From positions 1 to 40,164 of the forward strand of contig NZ_JAFYHP010000004.1 in the NCBI RefSeq assembly GCF_017539065.1: DNA of 40,164 nt. The letters run 5' to 3'. This stretch comes from Methanobrevibacter sp. Its GTDB lineage: Archaea > Methanobacteriota > Methanobacteria > Methanobacteriales > Methanobacteriaceae. Both the position numbers and the translations under genes were made by a program. Positions 1 through 9,082 of the stretch are shown piece by piece (positions within the stretch are counted from its first letter, which is position 1; each line of letters starts with the position of its first letter). The notes under the pieces are model-generated. The model worked only from the letters and a program-made list of their open reading frames with translations, searched no databases and was not told the DNA's origin.

Positions 1-3000
1 AGGGGTAATGAGACTGGTAGTGTTTTAATTACTGTTAATAATGTTACTTATGCTGTTAATTTGACTGATGGTGTTGCTGTCTTGAATGTTACTTTGCCTG
101 TTGGCGATTATACTGCTAGTGTTTATTATGCTGGTGATGACAAATACAATGCAACTTCTAATGCAACTGCGTTTAATGTCGCAGCTAAAGGAACATCTGC
201 TATCATTATTGATGTAGAGAATGTTTATTATGTTGGTCAAGAGATTGTAATTACCTTTACTCCTGTTAATTCCACAGGCAATCTTAAGGTTACTATAAAT
301 GGTGAAGATTATGAAATCACTGATAATAAAGTAACATTCGAAAATGGATTGGCAAATGGCACTTATGTAATAGTCGCTGTCTTGGATGAAGACGAAAGTT
401 ATTACGGATCCAGTGCAAATGCAACATTCCTTGTTGTTAAAAATGATATAACAATTAGTGTCAATAATATTACTGTGCCTTCAATTATTTATGCCGATAA
501 TCAGGTAAATATTACTGCTAACCTGAATGAGACCGTTACTGGTGATGTGATATTTACAATTAATGGTGTTGACTACATAGTACATATTATAGATTCCAAT
601 GTTGCTACTATCGAGTACACTCCTGTTAATAACGATACAATTACTGTCGTTGCTACATTCATGGGCAATGATAAGTATAATAGTAATGTATCTGATCCTC
701 AAGAATTCACTGTTAATAGAATTCCTACTGATATCAATGTGACTGTTGAAACTCCGGTCACTTATGGCGATGATGCCGTCATTACTGTTTGTTTGAATGT
801 AACCATCAATGCTACTGCCAAATTATCTGTTGATGGCAAAGAATATAATGTTGCTTTAATTGATGGTAAAGGTGTATTCAATGCTTCCGGATTGGGTACT
901 GGAGTTCATGATGTCATTGTAACCTATGTTGGTGATAGAATTTATGATAGATGTGACAATTCTACAAGCTTTACTATTGATAATGCTACTTTAATTGCTG
1001 ATGTAACTGCATTCAATGTCACTGTCGAGCAGAACACTACATTTGTTGTCAATGTCACTGATGACTTTGAAGGAAATGTATCAATCAAAGTTGGAGATAA
1101 AGTATTGTACAACGGCAGTGTAAAAACCTTAATCCTTGCTGACATATTGCCTGCAGGAGATAAGACCGCTACTGTTGTATTCTATGGTGACAGCAATTAT
1201 GATGAATTAACATTAGATGTCAATTTCACTGTTTCAAGTGTCGCTCCTTCTATCGATGTGACTATTGATGATGTGACTTATCCTGACAATGCCACTGCAG
1301 TTATTAATGTCGGCAATAATGCTAACGGTACTGTCAAAGTTACTGTTGACGGTAAAGTATTCAACGGCACAGTATCTAACGGTGTTGCCAATGTTGTTTT
1401 AACTAATTTATCTGCAGGCAGTAAAGTCGTCACTGTTGAATTCATCTCAACCGACGATTATAATGATAATGCTACCGCCAGCGCTAAATTTACAGTTTTA
1501 AAAGCAACTCCTGAGATGGATGTTGAGGTTCAAGATGTTGTATATTACAGCCCAGAAACTATTATTGTCACTGTAAATGCTACTGGTAATGTAACTATCA
1601 AAGTAAATAATCAAACCAAAGTTGTTGAACAAGAATTACAATCTGGTGAATACAGATTAGTATTAGACGGATTAGCAGCAGGCCAATATGTTGTAGAAGT
1701 AACCTATAACGGTAATGAAAACTATACTAACGTAACCAAAACAACCGTATTCAATGTAATCAAAGCAAATACCACCTTGGATGTTGAATTCAGCTCCGTG
1801 TATGTAAATGAAACTCAAGTCTTAAATATTACAGTTAACAATACAAACGCAACAGGTAATGTCATCATTATAATCGATGGCAATAACTATACCGAAACTC
1901 TGGCAAATGGTCGTGCTAGCTTCACAACCGATTTACTGCCGTATGGAAATCATACCTTGACTGTAATCTATGAAGGAGATAAGAACTTAACCGGTAGTTG
2001 GATTTCTGATACATTTGAGGTATCTAAATTACAATCCAATTTAACAATCAGTGTCACTAATGTCACTACCGCTTCAGATGAAACTATTGAAGTAAGTGTA
2101 ACTCCTGGTGCTACAGGTTCTGTAGTGATTACAGTAGACGGCAAAGATTATCATGTTGATCTTGATAACGGTGTAGCAACCTTAGTATTAAGTAATTTGG
2201 CTAATAAAACATACACAGTTCATGCTAAATACCTTGGTGATGAAAACTACACTACCTGTGAAGGTGACGCAAGCTTTAATGTGGCTAAAGTCAATTCAGA
2301 AGTAAGTGTTCAAGTTGAAAACATCACTGTCGGTGATGTTGCAGTTGTCAATATTACTGTAACTCCTGATGCTACCGGCAATGTAACTGTTGAAATTGTT
2401 GGTGTTGGAACTTACACTGTTCCTGTCGCTAACGGAACCGGTTCATTGATTGTCAAAGACTTGGCAGTTGACAACTACACAGTTAAAGTAACTTATAACG
2501 GTGATGGCAAATACTTGCCAAGTGACAATGAGACAACCTTCAAAGTATCTAAAGCTGAAACCACTTCTGGCGATATTCAAGTTGTCGATCAAGGTAACCG
2601 CACTGTTGTAATAAACGTTCCAGGCAAAGAAGGTAATGTAACTGTAAAAGTCGGAAACGAAACTTACAACGCTACTGTTGTCAACGGCACTGCTGTTGTA
2701 ACCTTGACTAATACAACTCCTGGCGAACATGAAATCGAAGTGATTTACTCCGGTGATGAAAACCACACCGGCGCTTCAACTAACGCTAATGTAACTATTC
2801 CGAAATACCCAACTCCAATGAGCATTGAAGTGTCCGACGGTAAAGTGGATGAGAAAATCAAAGTGACTGTAAATGTTCCTGACGGCCTTGAAAACAATGT
2901 AACTATCGAAATTGATGGTAAAACATACTCTGCTAAACCTGAAAACGGCAAAGCAGTATTTGAAATTGAAGGCTTGCTTTCAGGCAATAAGACCGTTACT

Positions 3001-4383
3001 GCAATCTATGAGGGAGACCATGATTATGAATCAAACTCAACAACTGCGAACTTCACAGTCTATAAGAATCCGGCTCCAATATCTGCTACAGCTGATAATT
3101 CCACACCGGGCAGCGCTACAATCGAAGTAACATTGCCAAGTGATGCTACCGGATATGTGATTGTCAATGTTAACGGCACTGATTATGGTATCAACTTGAC
3201 TGCGGGTGATAAGTCAGTTACAATTCCAATCATGAAGTCTGGAGATTACACTGCTGTTGTAACATACCTTGGAGATGAAAAATACTTGGACAATTCCACA
3301 ACTATAAACTTCCACGCTTCAAGCAACAAGACAAGCCCTAATATCGCTGCTGATGTTGAGGATGTTCCTGTTGGAAATGATGTTGTTGTAACAGTGACCG
3401 TTCCTCAAGGTGGAGACGGCAATGTAACAATCACTGTTGATAATATAACTACTACTGTTCCTGTAACTGGTGGAGAAAACAATATCTCTATTCCTGGAGT
3501 AAGTGAAGGAACTCACGATGTTGTAATCCAATATAGCGGTAATGATCAGTATGAACCACAAACAATAACCAAGAAAGTTACAGTATTCAAATCAATCATT
3601 GCTGAAGACCTTACTAGAGGTTGGAACAGTCCATATGATTATAAAGCTGAGTTCTTGGACAATGAAGGTCATGTGCTTGCAGATACTGATGTCAAATTCA
3701 TTGTGAACGGTAAAACTTACACAGTCAAAACAGATTCTCAAGGTATTGCAAGATTAGATAAATCCAAATTGCCTATTGGTGAATATGAAGTAACTATTAT
3801 TAATCCAGTCACTGGTGAGCAAACCACTGCTAAAACAACTATCGTAAAACGTTTAATCGAAAACAAAGACATTACAATGGACTTTGTTGACGGAACATAT
3901 TATGTTGTAAGAGCAATTGGTGATGACGGCAAACCTGTCGGTGAAGGTGAATTTGTCCAAATTAGCGTACATACTATCAGTTACTCCTGTAAGACTGATA
4001 AAGATGGTTATGCTAGACTTAAAATTAACTTGAACCCTGATAAATACCCTATTTCAGCAGAATATAAAAACTATAAAGTTCAAAATAATATTGTAGTTAA
4101 ACAAACCCTTAAATTGGTTAAAAAGACTGTTAAAGTTAAAAAAGGTAAAAAATTAGTGCTTAAAGCTAAACTTAAATGGTCTAATGGTAAAGCAATTAAA
4201 GGTAAGAAAATTGTCTTCAAATTCAAAGGCAAAAAATACTCTGCTAAAACAAACAGTAAAGGTATTGCTAAAGTTACTATTAAGAAAAAAGTTACCAAAA
4301 AACTCAAAAAAGGCAAAAAATACAAATACAGTGCAAAATATTTAACTAATGGTGTTAAAGGAAAAGTTAAAGTTAAAAAATAA
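1..4383 (+). CDS. Adhesin-like protein with tandem Ig-like modules (5' end outside window)
   Basis: The frame is open from base 1, so the true start and any signal peptide lie upstream. The visible part is about 1460 residues. After a partial module at the edge I count 13 modules of about 85-95 residues, each with the pattern x-DV-x-V...GNVTIKVDGK-x-Y...V-x-Y-x-GD-x-x-Y...F-x-V-x-K, typical of bacterial Ig-like beta-sandwich repeats. Two different Ig-like modules follow, the first beginning near AEDLTRGWNSPYDYKA. The last 92 residues form a lysine-rich domain with 38 Lys and no Asp or Glu. Asn-x-Ser/Thr sites are very frequent, which suits a glycosylated surface protein. No transmembrane helix or sorting motif is visible at the C-terminus, so retention on the wall may depend on the basic domain (inference). 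Such proteins are abundant in Methanobrevibacter and are thought to mediate contact with other cells. The ligand is unknown. Confidence 0.9.
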   Translation, partial: RGNETGSVLITVNNVTYAVNLTDGVAVLNVTLPVGDYTASVYYAGDDKYNATSNATAFNVAAKGTSAIIIDVENVYYVGQEIVITFTPVNSTGNLKVTINGEDYEITDNKVTFENGLANGTYVIVAVLDEDESYYGSSANATFLVVKNDITISVNNITVPSIIYADNQVNITANLNETVTGDVIFTINGVDYIVHIIDSNVATIEYTPVNNDTITVVATFMGNDKYNSNVSDPQEFTVNRIPTDINVTVETPVTYGDDAVITVCLNVTINATAKLSVDGKEYNVALIDGKGVFNASGLGTGVHDVIVTYVGDRIYDRCDNSTSFTIDNATLIADVTAFNVTVEQNTTFVVNVTDDFEGNVSIKVGDKVLYNGSVKTLILADILPAGDKTATVVFYGDSNYDELTLDVNFTVSSVAPSIDVTIDDVTYPDNATAVINVGNNANGTVKVTVDGKVFNGTVSNGVANVVLTNLSAGSKVVTVEFISTDDYNDNATASAKFTVLKATPEMDVEVQDVVYYSPETIIVTVNATGNVTIKVNNQTKVVEQELQSGEYRLVLDGLAAGQYVVEVTYNGNENYTNVTKTTVFNVIKANTTLDVEFSSVYVNETQVLNITVNNTNATGNVIIIIDGNNYTETLANGRASFTTDLLPYGNHTLTVIYEGDKNLTGSWISDTFEVSKLQSNLTISVTNVTTASDETIEVSVTPGATGSVVITVDGKDYHVDLDNGVATLVLSNLANKTYTVHAKYLGDENYTTCEGDASFNVAKVNSEVSVQVENITVGDVAVVNITVTPDATGNVTVEIVGVGTYTVPVANGTGSLIVKDLAVDNYTVKVTYNGDGKYLPSDNETTFKVSKAETTSGDIQVVDQGNRTVVINVPGKEGNVTVKVGNETYNATVVNGTAVVTLTNTTPGEHEIEVIYSGDENHTGASTNANVTIPKYPTPMSIEVSDGKVDEKIKVTVNVPDGLENNVTIEIDGKTYSAKPENGKAVFEIEGLLSGNKTVTAIYEGDHDYESNSTTANFTVYKNPAPISATADNSTPGSATIEVTLPSDATGYVIVNVNGTDYGINLTAGDKSVTIPIMKSGDYTAVVTYLGDEKYLDNSTTINFHASSNKTSPNIAADVEDVPVGNDVVVTVTVPQGGDGNVTITVDNITTTVPVTGGENNISIPGVSEGTHDVVIQYSGNDQYEPQTITKKVTVFKSIIAEDLTRGWNSPYDYKAEFLDNEGHVLADTDVKFIVNGKTYTVKTDSQGIARLDKSKLPIGEYEVTIINPVTGEQTTAKTTIVKRLIENKDITMDFVDGTYYVVRAIGDDGKPVGEGEFVQISVHTISYSCKTDKDGYARLKINLNPDKYPISAEYKNYKVQNNIVVKQTLKLVKKTVKVKKGKKLVLKAKLKWSNGKAIKGKKIVFKFKGKKYSAKTNSKGIAKVTIKKKVTKKLKKGKKYKYSAKYLTNGVKGKVKVKK

Positions 4384-4411
4384 TTTAACTTTTTCCACTA
4401 TTTCTTTTTTT
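4369..4411 (+). terminator. Hairpin terminator overlapping the adhesin stop codon
   Basis: AAAGTTAAA (4369-4377) and TTTAACTTT (4384-4392) are perfect inverted arms around a 6-nt loop that contains the TAA stop codon. T-rich sequence ending in a 7-T run follows. This fits an intrinsic or U-tract-dependent archaeal terminator. Confidence 0.55.
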
Positions 4412-4427
4412 AAATTTTAATAAAATT

Positions 4428-4436
4428 TTTATATAA
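4428..4436 (+). promoter_or_regulatory. TATA box of the DUF92 gene
   Basis: TTTATATAA lies 44 bases before the start codon. A start point about 25 bases downstream would give a leader of roughly 20 nt. Confidence 0.45.
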
Positions 4437-4479
4437 TCTTAAACAAACTAATAATACAAAATTCATTGTTGGGATTAAA

Positions 4480-5175
4480 ATGGAAACTGTGATGATTAAC
4501 TGGGTATATGTTATAATTCTGTTTATTTTAGGTTTCATTACCTATCAAAGAAAATCTTTAGATTTCTTTGGCTCAGCAATCATGATTCTCATGGGAATTG
4601 TAATCATATTCTCTGCCGGTGCAAATTGGCTGTTATTGATTTTACTATTTCTCGTTTTATCTTTATTTGCCACCAAATATTCTAGAAAATATAAATTGTC
4701 CTTAGGGGAATTCGAAGGAAGAAGGACATCTAAAAATGTAATATCAAATGGGGTTGTAGCATGTTTCATGGCTGCATTTGGAGGATATTACCTGCCGTTT
4801 GTAGGAGGATTCATAGGAGCAATTGCAACTGCAACAGCTGATACTTTAGCATCAGAAATTGGGGTATTGGACCCTCATCCTCGTTTAATAACTACATTTC
4901 AAATGGTGGATCCTGGAACTAATGGTGCGGTGTCAACCTTAGGAACTTGCATCGGAATTGTTGGTGCAGGGGTTATCGGTATTGCAGCATACTTTTTCGG
5001 AGTCATCGGAAATCCTTTATCTGCAATTGTAGTTTCAGTTATTTCCGGAACAATAGGATGTTTTATGGACAGTATATTGGGTGCATTATTTGAAAACCGC
5101 CATTTAATAACAAATGAGCATGTCAATTTAATTGCCACAATTGTCGGGGCTATTGTGGGCATCATTTTGATTTAA
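4480..5175 (+). CDS. DUF92 family membrane protein (VTE6-like)
   Basis: This 231-residue polytopic protein has helices at about 8-25, 31-65, 90-120, 145-170, 178-200 and 215-231. The conserved block GGYYLPFVGGFIGAIATATADTLASEIG, followed by PGTNGAVSTLGT, is the signature of the DUF92/TIGR00297 family. In plants the related VTE6 phosphorylates phytyl phosphate. Archaeal members are uncharacterised, but a prenyl-phosphate role is plausible (family inference). The start is ATG 4480, preceded by GGGATTAAA; ATG 4492 is an alternative that would remove four residues. The gene stands alone after the adhesin terminator and is followed by a long gap before apgM. Confidence 0.8.
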   Translation: METVMINWVYVIILFILGFITYQRKSLDFFGSAIMILMGIVIIFSAGANWLLLILLFLVLSLFATKYSRKYKLSLGEFEGRRTSKNVISNGVVACFMAAFGGYYLPFVGGFIGAIATATADTLASEIGVLDPHPRLITTFQMVDPGTNGAVSTLGTCIGIVGAGVIGIAAYFFGVIGNPLSAIVVSVISGTIGCFMDSILGALFENRHLITNEHVNLIATIVGAIVGIILI

Positions 5176-5510
5176 GAAAAATCAAATATTTATCATAATT
5201 CTTGTTTTTTTATCATTGATTATATATGGATTAGGTCAACACCCCCTTCTTAACTAATCACTTTTATTAAATTAAATACATGTTAAATTATTCCATATAA
5301 TTTACTAGCATCTATCAATATTATTAATGTTTCTTTTAAGTATTTTGCAAGTAACCCCCCGTCCATTTTTTGCAATGATTTTTGTCATGGAAATTTTTTT
5401 CTTTTTTTCCGAATCTGTTAATTTTCAATGTCAAATCCCATTTTTAAATAAATTATTTTAACTATTAAAAATAAAATTTATAATAGTATTATTTTTACTA
5501 AGGTGATATT
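5176..5510. other. 335-bp intergenic gap upstream of apgM
   Basis: No convincing gene is seen. A T run near 5203-5210 may end the DUF92 transcript. Two C-tracts (5 C near 5242 and 6 C near 5353) stand out in otherwise AT-rich sequence. The second lies between two TTGCAA palindromes (5345-5350 and 5370-5375). TTTAAATAAA near 5444-5453 is a candidate TATA box for apgM. A 27-codon reading frame on the minus strand (starting near 5385) lacks a ribosome binding site and is not called. Confidence 0.4.
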
Positions 5511-6749
5511 ATGAAAGGTCTTATTTTAATTATGGATGGTATGGGGGACCGTCCAATTAAGGAATTAGGAAATAAAACTCCGCTTGAAGCGGCAAATACT
5601 CCAAACATGGATAAAATGGCTGCTGAAGGAATTACTGGAATTATGGATTCAATTGCGCCAGGAATCATCCCTGGAAGTGATACCGCGCACTTATCCATCT
5701 TAGGATACAATCCATATGAGGTATATACCGGAAGAGGGCCATTTGAAGCAAATGGTGTTGGAGTGGAAGTGCTTCCAGGGGATATTGCATTCAGATGCAA
5801 CTTCTCAACAGCGGATGAAAATTTAATAGTCACAGACAGACGTGCAGGAAGAATCAAAGAAGGAACCAAGGAAATTGTAGAAGAATTGAATAAGATGGTT
5901 TTAGAAGATTATCCTGATATTAAGATTATTTTCAAAGAATCTACAGGTCACAGGGCAGTTCTCGTCCTTAGGGGAGAGGGGTTATCTGACAAAGTAAGCG
6001 ATGCAGATCCTAAAGTAGAAGGAAATAAACCAAAAGAAGTTAAACCTTTAGATGATACTCCTGAAGCTGCAAAAACTGCAGATATCTTAAACAAATTGGT
6101 TGTAAAAACCTATGAAATGGTTAAAGACCACCCAGTCAACTTAAAAAGAATTGAACAAGGGGAACCTCCAGCAAACATAGTCATTCCACGTGGAGCAGGT
6201 GAAGTTCCGGTTGTCGAATCATTAAATGAGAAATATGAAGTCAATTCTGCATGCATTGCGGAAACCGGATTGATCATGGGAATTGGAAGATTTGCAGGAA
6301 TGGACATTATTGAAATGGAAGATGTAACTGGAGGAGTCGACACTAATTTGGACAATATCCGAGATACAATCATAGACCAAGTCAAAAACTCAGACCATGA
6401 CTTTTTCCTGATAAACATTGATGGAGCCGATGAAGCGGGCCATGATGGTCAAACAAAAGAGAAAAAAGAATTCATTGAAAAAGTCGATGAGGTAGTAATG
6501 AGCGAATTAATCAAACTTGAGGATGTTTATATTTACTTGACCGCTGATCATTCAACTCCGATATCAGTGATGAATCACTCAGGAGACCCTGTACCGGTAT
6601 TAATCAGAGGACCTGAAGTAAGGGTTGATGATGTTTGTGAATTCTCTGAACGTGCTTGCGCAAAAGGAGGACTTAACAGAATCAGGGGTTCAGACGTAAT
6701 GAATATTATGATGGATTTAATGAATTATGCTCATAAATTCGGAGCATAA
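5511..6749 (+). CDS. apgM: 2,3-bisphosphoglycerate-independent phosphoglycerate mutase, archaeal type
   Basis: The enzyme interconverts 3- and 2-phosphoglycerate in glycolysis and gluconeogenesis, in the cytoplasm. The 412-residue length is normal for the archaeal ApgM branch of the alkaline phosphatase superfamily. Metal-binding Asp9 lies in LILIMDGMGD, the expected catalytic Ser56 in IPGSDTAHLS, and the C-terminal metal cluster in TADHSTPISVMNHSGDPVP. The start has an excellent archaeal ribosome binding site, AAGGTGAT, 4 bases upstream. glmM follows after 9 bases with the same GGTGAT site, so the two are probably cotranscribed. This links triose-phosphate flux with amino-sugar synthesis only by position. 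Confidence 0.96.
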   Translation: MKGLILIMDGMGDRPIKELGNKTPLEAANTPNMDKMAAEGITGIMDSIAPGIIPGSDTAHLSILGYNPYEVYTGRGPFEANGVGVEVLPGDIAFRCNFSTADENLIVTDRRAGRIKEGTKEIVEELNKMVLEDYPDIKIIFKESTGHRAVLVLRGEGLSDKVSDADPKVEGNKPKEVKPLDDTPEAAKTADILNKLVVKTYEMVKDHPVNLKRIEQGEPPANIVIPRGAGEVPVVESLNEKYEVNSACIAETGLIMGIGRFAGMDIIEMEDVTGGVDTNLDNIRDTIIDQVKNSDHDFFLINIDGADEAGHDGQTKEKKEFIEKVDEVVMSELIKLEDVYIYLTADHSTPISVMNHSGDPVPVLIRGPEVRVDDVCEFSERACAKGGLNRIRGSDVMNIMMDLMNYAHKFGA

Positions 6750-6758
6750 GGTGATTAT

Positions 6759-8096
6759 ATGGTGGCAAAAAAACTATTTGGGACATCTGGAATCAGAGGA
6801 AAAGTTGGCTCAGAAGTAACTTGCGAGTTAGCATTGAATGTTGGTAAATCACTTGCTTATTATTTGGGCAATAGGGGCACTGTTGTACTGGGTTATGATA
6901 CAAGAACCACAAATGAAATGCTCGACCAGGCAATATGTGCGGGACTTTTAGAAAGCGGAGTCAATGTGATTAAGATAGGTATGGTTCCAACTCCTTTAGT
7001 CGGATATGCTACTGAAAAATTAAATGCCGATGCCGGAATTATGCTTACAGCATCCCATAATCCTTCACAATATAATGGAATTAAATTATGGAATAAAAAT
7101 GGAATGGCATATACTTCATCACAAGAACGTGAGATTGAAGAAATATATGCAAATAAATCTTATGTCTCAGTTAATTGGGAAAATGTCGGCAAATTAAGTG
7201 TAAATGAGGAAATTAAAGGCCAATATGTAGATGATCTGGTTAGCATGGTTGACATTAAAGAAGGCCTTAAAGTTGTCATTGACTGTGCATCCGGAGCGGG
7301 AAGCGAGATATCACCTTTAGTATTTAGAAAAGCGGGATGCGAAGTCACAACCCTAAATTCACAGCCAGACGGATTTTTCCCAGGCCGCAATCCGGAGCCA
7401 AATGCTGAAAACTTACAGACTTTAATGAAAACTGTAGTCGCCATTGGAGCGGATCTTGGAATTGCTCATGATGGTGATGCAGATAGAATGATTACTGTAG
7501 ATGAAAAGGGAAACGTTTCCCCATTCGATTCACTTTTAGCATTAATTTCAAAAGAATTCGATGGAGATATTGTAACCACAGTTGATGCGGGATTATGCAT
7601 GGACGAATCTGTCAAAGGCCAAGTCATAAGGACAGCTGTGGGCGATGTTAATGTTGCTGAAGTAATCATTGAGAAAAATGCGGCATTTGGAGGAGAACCG
7701 TCCGGAACATGGCTGCACCCTGACTTTTGCATGTGTCCCGATGGAATTCTGTCAGGTTTAAGAATGGCTGAAATCGTTTCAAGAGATGGCAAATTATCAG
7801 AGCTTTTAGATCAAATTCCGTCATATCCAAATATCCGTGAAAAGATAACCTGCTCAAAAGAGGCTAAAGTTAAAGTAATGGAAAATATGGAAGATTTATT
7901 AAAAGAATCTTTTGATGATATTGTTGATGTAAATTCACTTGACGGTGTTAGATTAACATTTTCAGATGACAGTTGGGTGCTGGTCAGACCTTCCGGAACT
8001 GAAGATTACATTAGAATAACTTTAGAATCCCGTGACGCTAAAAGAGCTGAAGAAATTAAGGATATCTGTGTAAAAATAATAAACGAAAACTTATGA
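6759..8096 (+). CDS. glmM: Phosphoglucosamine mutase (first copy)
   Basis: This is an alpha-D-phosphohexomutase of 445 residues, predicted to convert glucosamine-6-phosphate to glucosamine-1-phosphate for UDP-GlcNAc synthesis. It shows the N-terminal FGTSGIRG motif, the phosphoserine loop TASHNPSQYNGIK with Ser99, the metal site DGDADR (238-243), the sugar-binding GGEPSGT loop and the C-terminal phosphate-binding RPSGTEDYIR. The last motif has Asp where most relatives have Pro (SGTEP). GGTGATTAT precedes ATG 6759, and apgM ends 9 bases upstream. A second mutase lies at 14299-15663. Which of the two is the true GlmM and which prefers glucose or mannose phosphates cannot be read from the sequence. 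Confidence 0.9.
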   Translation: MVAKKLFGTSGIRGKVGSEVTCELALNVGKSLAYYLGNRGTVVLGYDTRTTNEMLDQAICAGLLESGVNVIKIGMVPTPLVGYATEKLNADAGIMLTASHNPSQYNGIKLWNKNGMAYTSSQEREIEEIYANKSYVSVNWENVGKLSVNEEIKGQYVDDLVSMVDIKEGLKVVIDCASGAGSEISPLVFRKAGCEVTTLNSQPDGFFPGRNPEPNAENLQTLMKTVVAIGADLGIAHDGDADRMITVDEKGNVSPFDSLLALISKEFDGDIVTTVDAGLCMDESVKGQVIRTAVGDVNVAEVIIEKNAAFGGEPSGTWLHPDFCMCPDGILSGLRMAEIVSRDGKLSELLDQIPSYPNIREKITCSKEAKVKVMENMEDLLKESFDDIVDVNSLDGVRLTFSDDSWVLVRPSGTEDYIRITLESRDAKRAEEIKDICVKIINENL

Positions 8097-8125
8097 AGAT
8101 GATTCATTCATCTTACTTTTTTTTT
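8097..8125 (+). terminator. Intrinsic-type terminator after glmM
   Basis: AGATGA-TTCAT-TCATCT forms a perfect 6-bp stem with a 5-nt loop right after the stop codon. TAC and nine T follow (8117-8125). Confidence 0.7.
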
Positions 8126-8167
8126 AAAAAATAAAGAAAATCTTTAAAGAATGAAAATTCTTTAAAG
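8126..8167 (-). terminator. Terminator hairpin for the LCP-like gene
   Basis: CTTTAAAGAAT (8142-8152) and ATTCTTTAAAG (8157-8167) are perfect 11-bp arms with a 4-nt loop. On the minus strand the hairpin comes about 10 bases after the stop codon and is followed by a T-rich tract. It sits back to back with the glmM terminator. Confidence 0.7.
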
Positions 8168-8176
8168 AGTTAATTG

Positions 8177-8893
8177 TTACATGCCGACGGATTCAAGTCC
8201 TTTTGTAGCAAGCAATTTTGTAAAGGAACCTTCTGGTTGCATGAGAATGTTACCTTTGTTGTATTCATCAAGGGCAGCTTTCATCATAGTTGCTTTTTTA
8301 TCAGGGTTTGCAGCTGCTTGAGCTAATGCTTTAATGAGTACTTTACATGCATCTCCTCTAGACATTGTTCCAGAGTGGCTACCTCCGTAACCATTATATG
8401 CATCGTTTTCACGAACAATATCTGCTGCAGAAAGGTTTGTTTCAACGCCGTCAACTTCCAGTGGCCTTATGGAGTCAATAATATTATCCACTCCTTCGTC
8501 ATATACAACAACTACTGCATCACAAGTCATATTAGTGTTATATTCTACGATTTCTTTTGCATATTGCATACCATCTTCCACACCGTCATAAAGACAGTCG
8601 TGCATGAACATTCGTCCCCCTCCGATGGAGCTGGATGCAGGTTGTGTTGGGTGTGTCATTCCACCTGGATAAACAGGAGTGTAATTTTTAAAACTTCCAT
8701 TCTCTAAGTGGACCATAAATGCCATATCACATCCACCGTTTGACTGCTCGTATTTGTCACAAGTTAATACGAGAATGTCCTTGTCTTCTTGAGTTAAGTC
8801 AGGACCACTATTTAAACCTCCATAAATAGAAGCTAATAATCCTACAAGGATAACTATAAGAATTGCTAATATTAATTTTTTACTTCTCTTCAT
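8177..8893 (-). CDS. Membrane-anchored LCP/DUF4012-like protein
   Basis: The protein has 238 residues from ATG 8893. A 12-nt longer GTG start (8905) is possible, but GTGGG lies 8 bases before the ATG and serves as ribosome binding site. Residues 7-26 form one signal-anchor helix, so the rest should face outward. The segment DILVLTCDKYEQSNGGCDMAF and the later DAVVVVYDEGVDNIIDSIRP with LEVDGVET resemble the core strands of LytR-CpsA-Psr/DUF4012 proteins. In bacteria these move glycopolymers from lipid carriers to peptidoglycan. The arginines that bind pyrophosphate there are not evident (YTPVYPGGM stands where SIPRD is usual), so catalysis is doubtful. Seven cysteines occur, unusual for an exported protein. 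Its place among UDP-GlcNAc genes suggests an envelope role. Family assignment is moderate. Confidence 0.6.
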   Translation of the reverse strand: MKRSKKLILAILIVILVGLLASIYGGLNSGPDLTQEDKDILVLTCDKYEQSNGGCDMAFMVHLENGSFKNYTPVYPGGMTHPTQPASSSIGGGRMFMHDCLYDGVEDGMQYAKEIVEYNTNMTCDAVVVVYDEGVDNIIDSIRPLEVDGVETNLSAADIVRENDAYNGYGGSHSGTMSRGDACKVLIKALAQAAANPDKKATMMKAALDEYNKGNILMQPEGSFTKLLATKGLESVGM

Positions 8894-8933
8894 GGTAATT
8901 CCCACTCAAAATATTTAATAGAATAATTTTAAT

Positions 8934-8956
8934 TAATACAAAATCGGGTTGTATTA
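8934..8956. promoter_or_regulatory. Dyad in the leader of the LCP-like gene
   Basis: TAATACAA and TTGTATTA are perfect 8-bp inverted arms spaced by 7 bases. A TATA box on the minus strand (TTTATATAAG, about 8975-8985) predicts a start point near 8955, so the dyad would overlap the start or the early leader. It could be an operator or an RNA hairpin. Confidence 0.4.
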
Positions 8957-9082
8957 TTATAATATTTAAAAATTAACTTATATAAATATTATCAATAAAA
9001 TTAAAATTAGATTGAATTGCCAATAAATAATTAAAAAAAGAATTTATTTTTAAAAAAATAAAAAATTTAGAAGAATATTTAA

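Noticed and set aside
481..4325. Long open frames on the minus strand under the adhesin gene
   Set aside because: They mirror the repetitive Asn/Thr/Val codons of the + strand and show no start signals or domain pattern.
1..4383. CRISPR or satellite array in the repeat-rich adhesin gene
   Set aside because: The repeats are protein modules of about 260-285 bases with diverged DNA, not short exact repeats with spacers.
8906..9082. Small gene between the LCP-like protein and rubredoxin
   Set aside because: The gap is very AT-rich with frequent stops in all frames; only promoter elements are supported.
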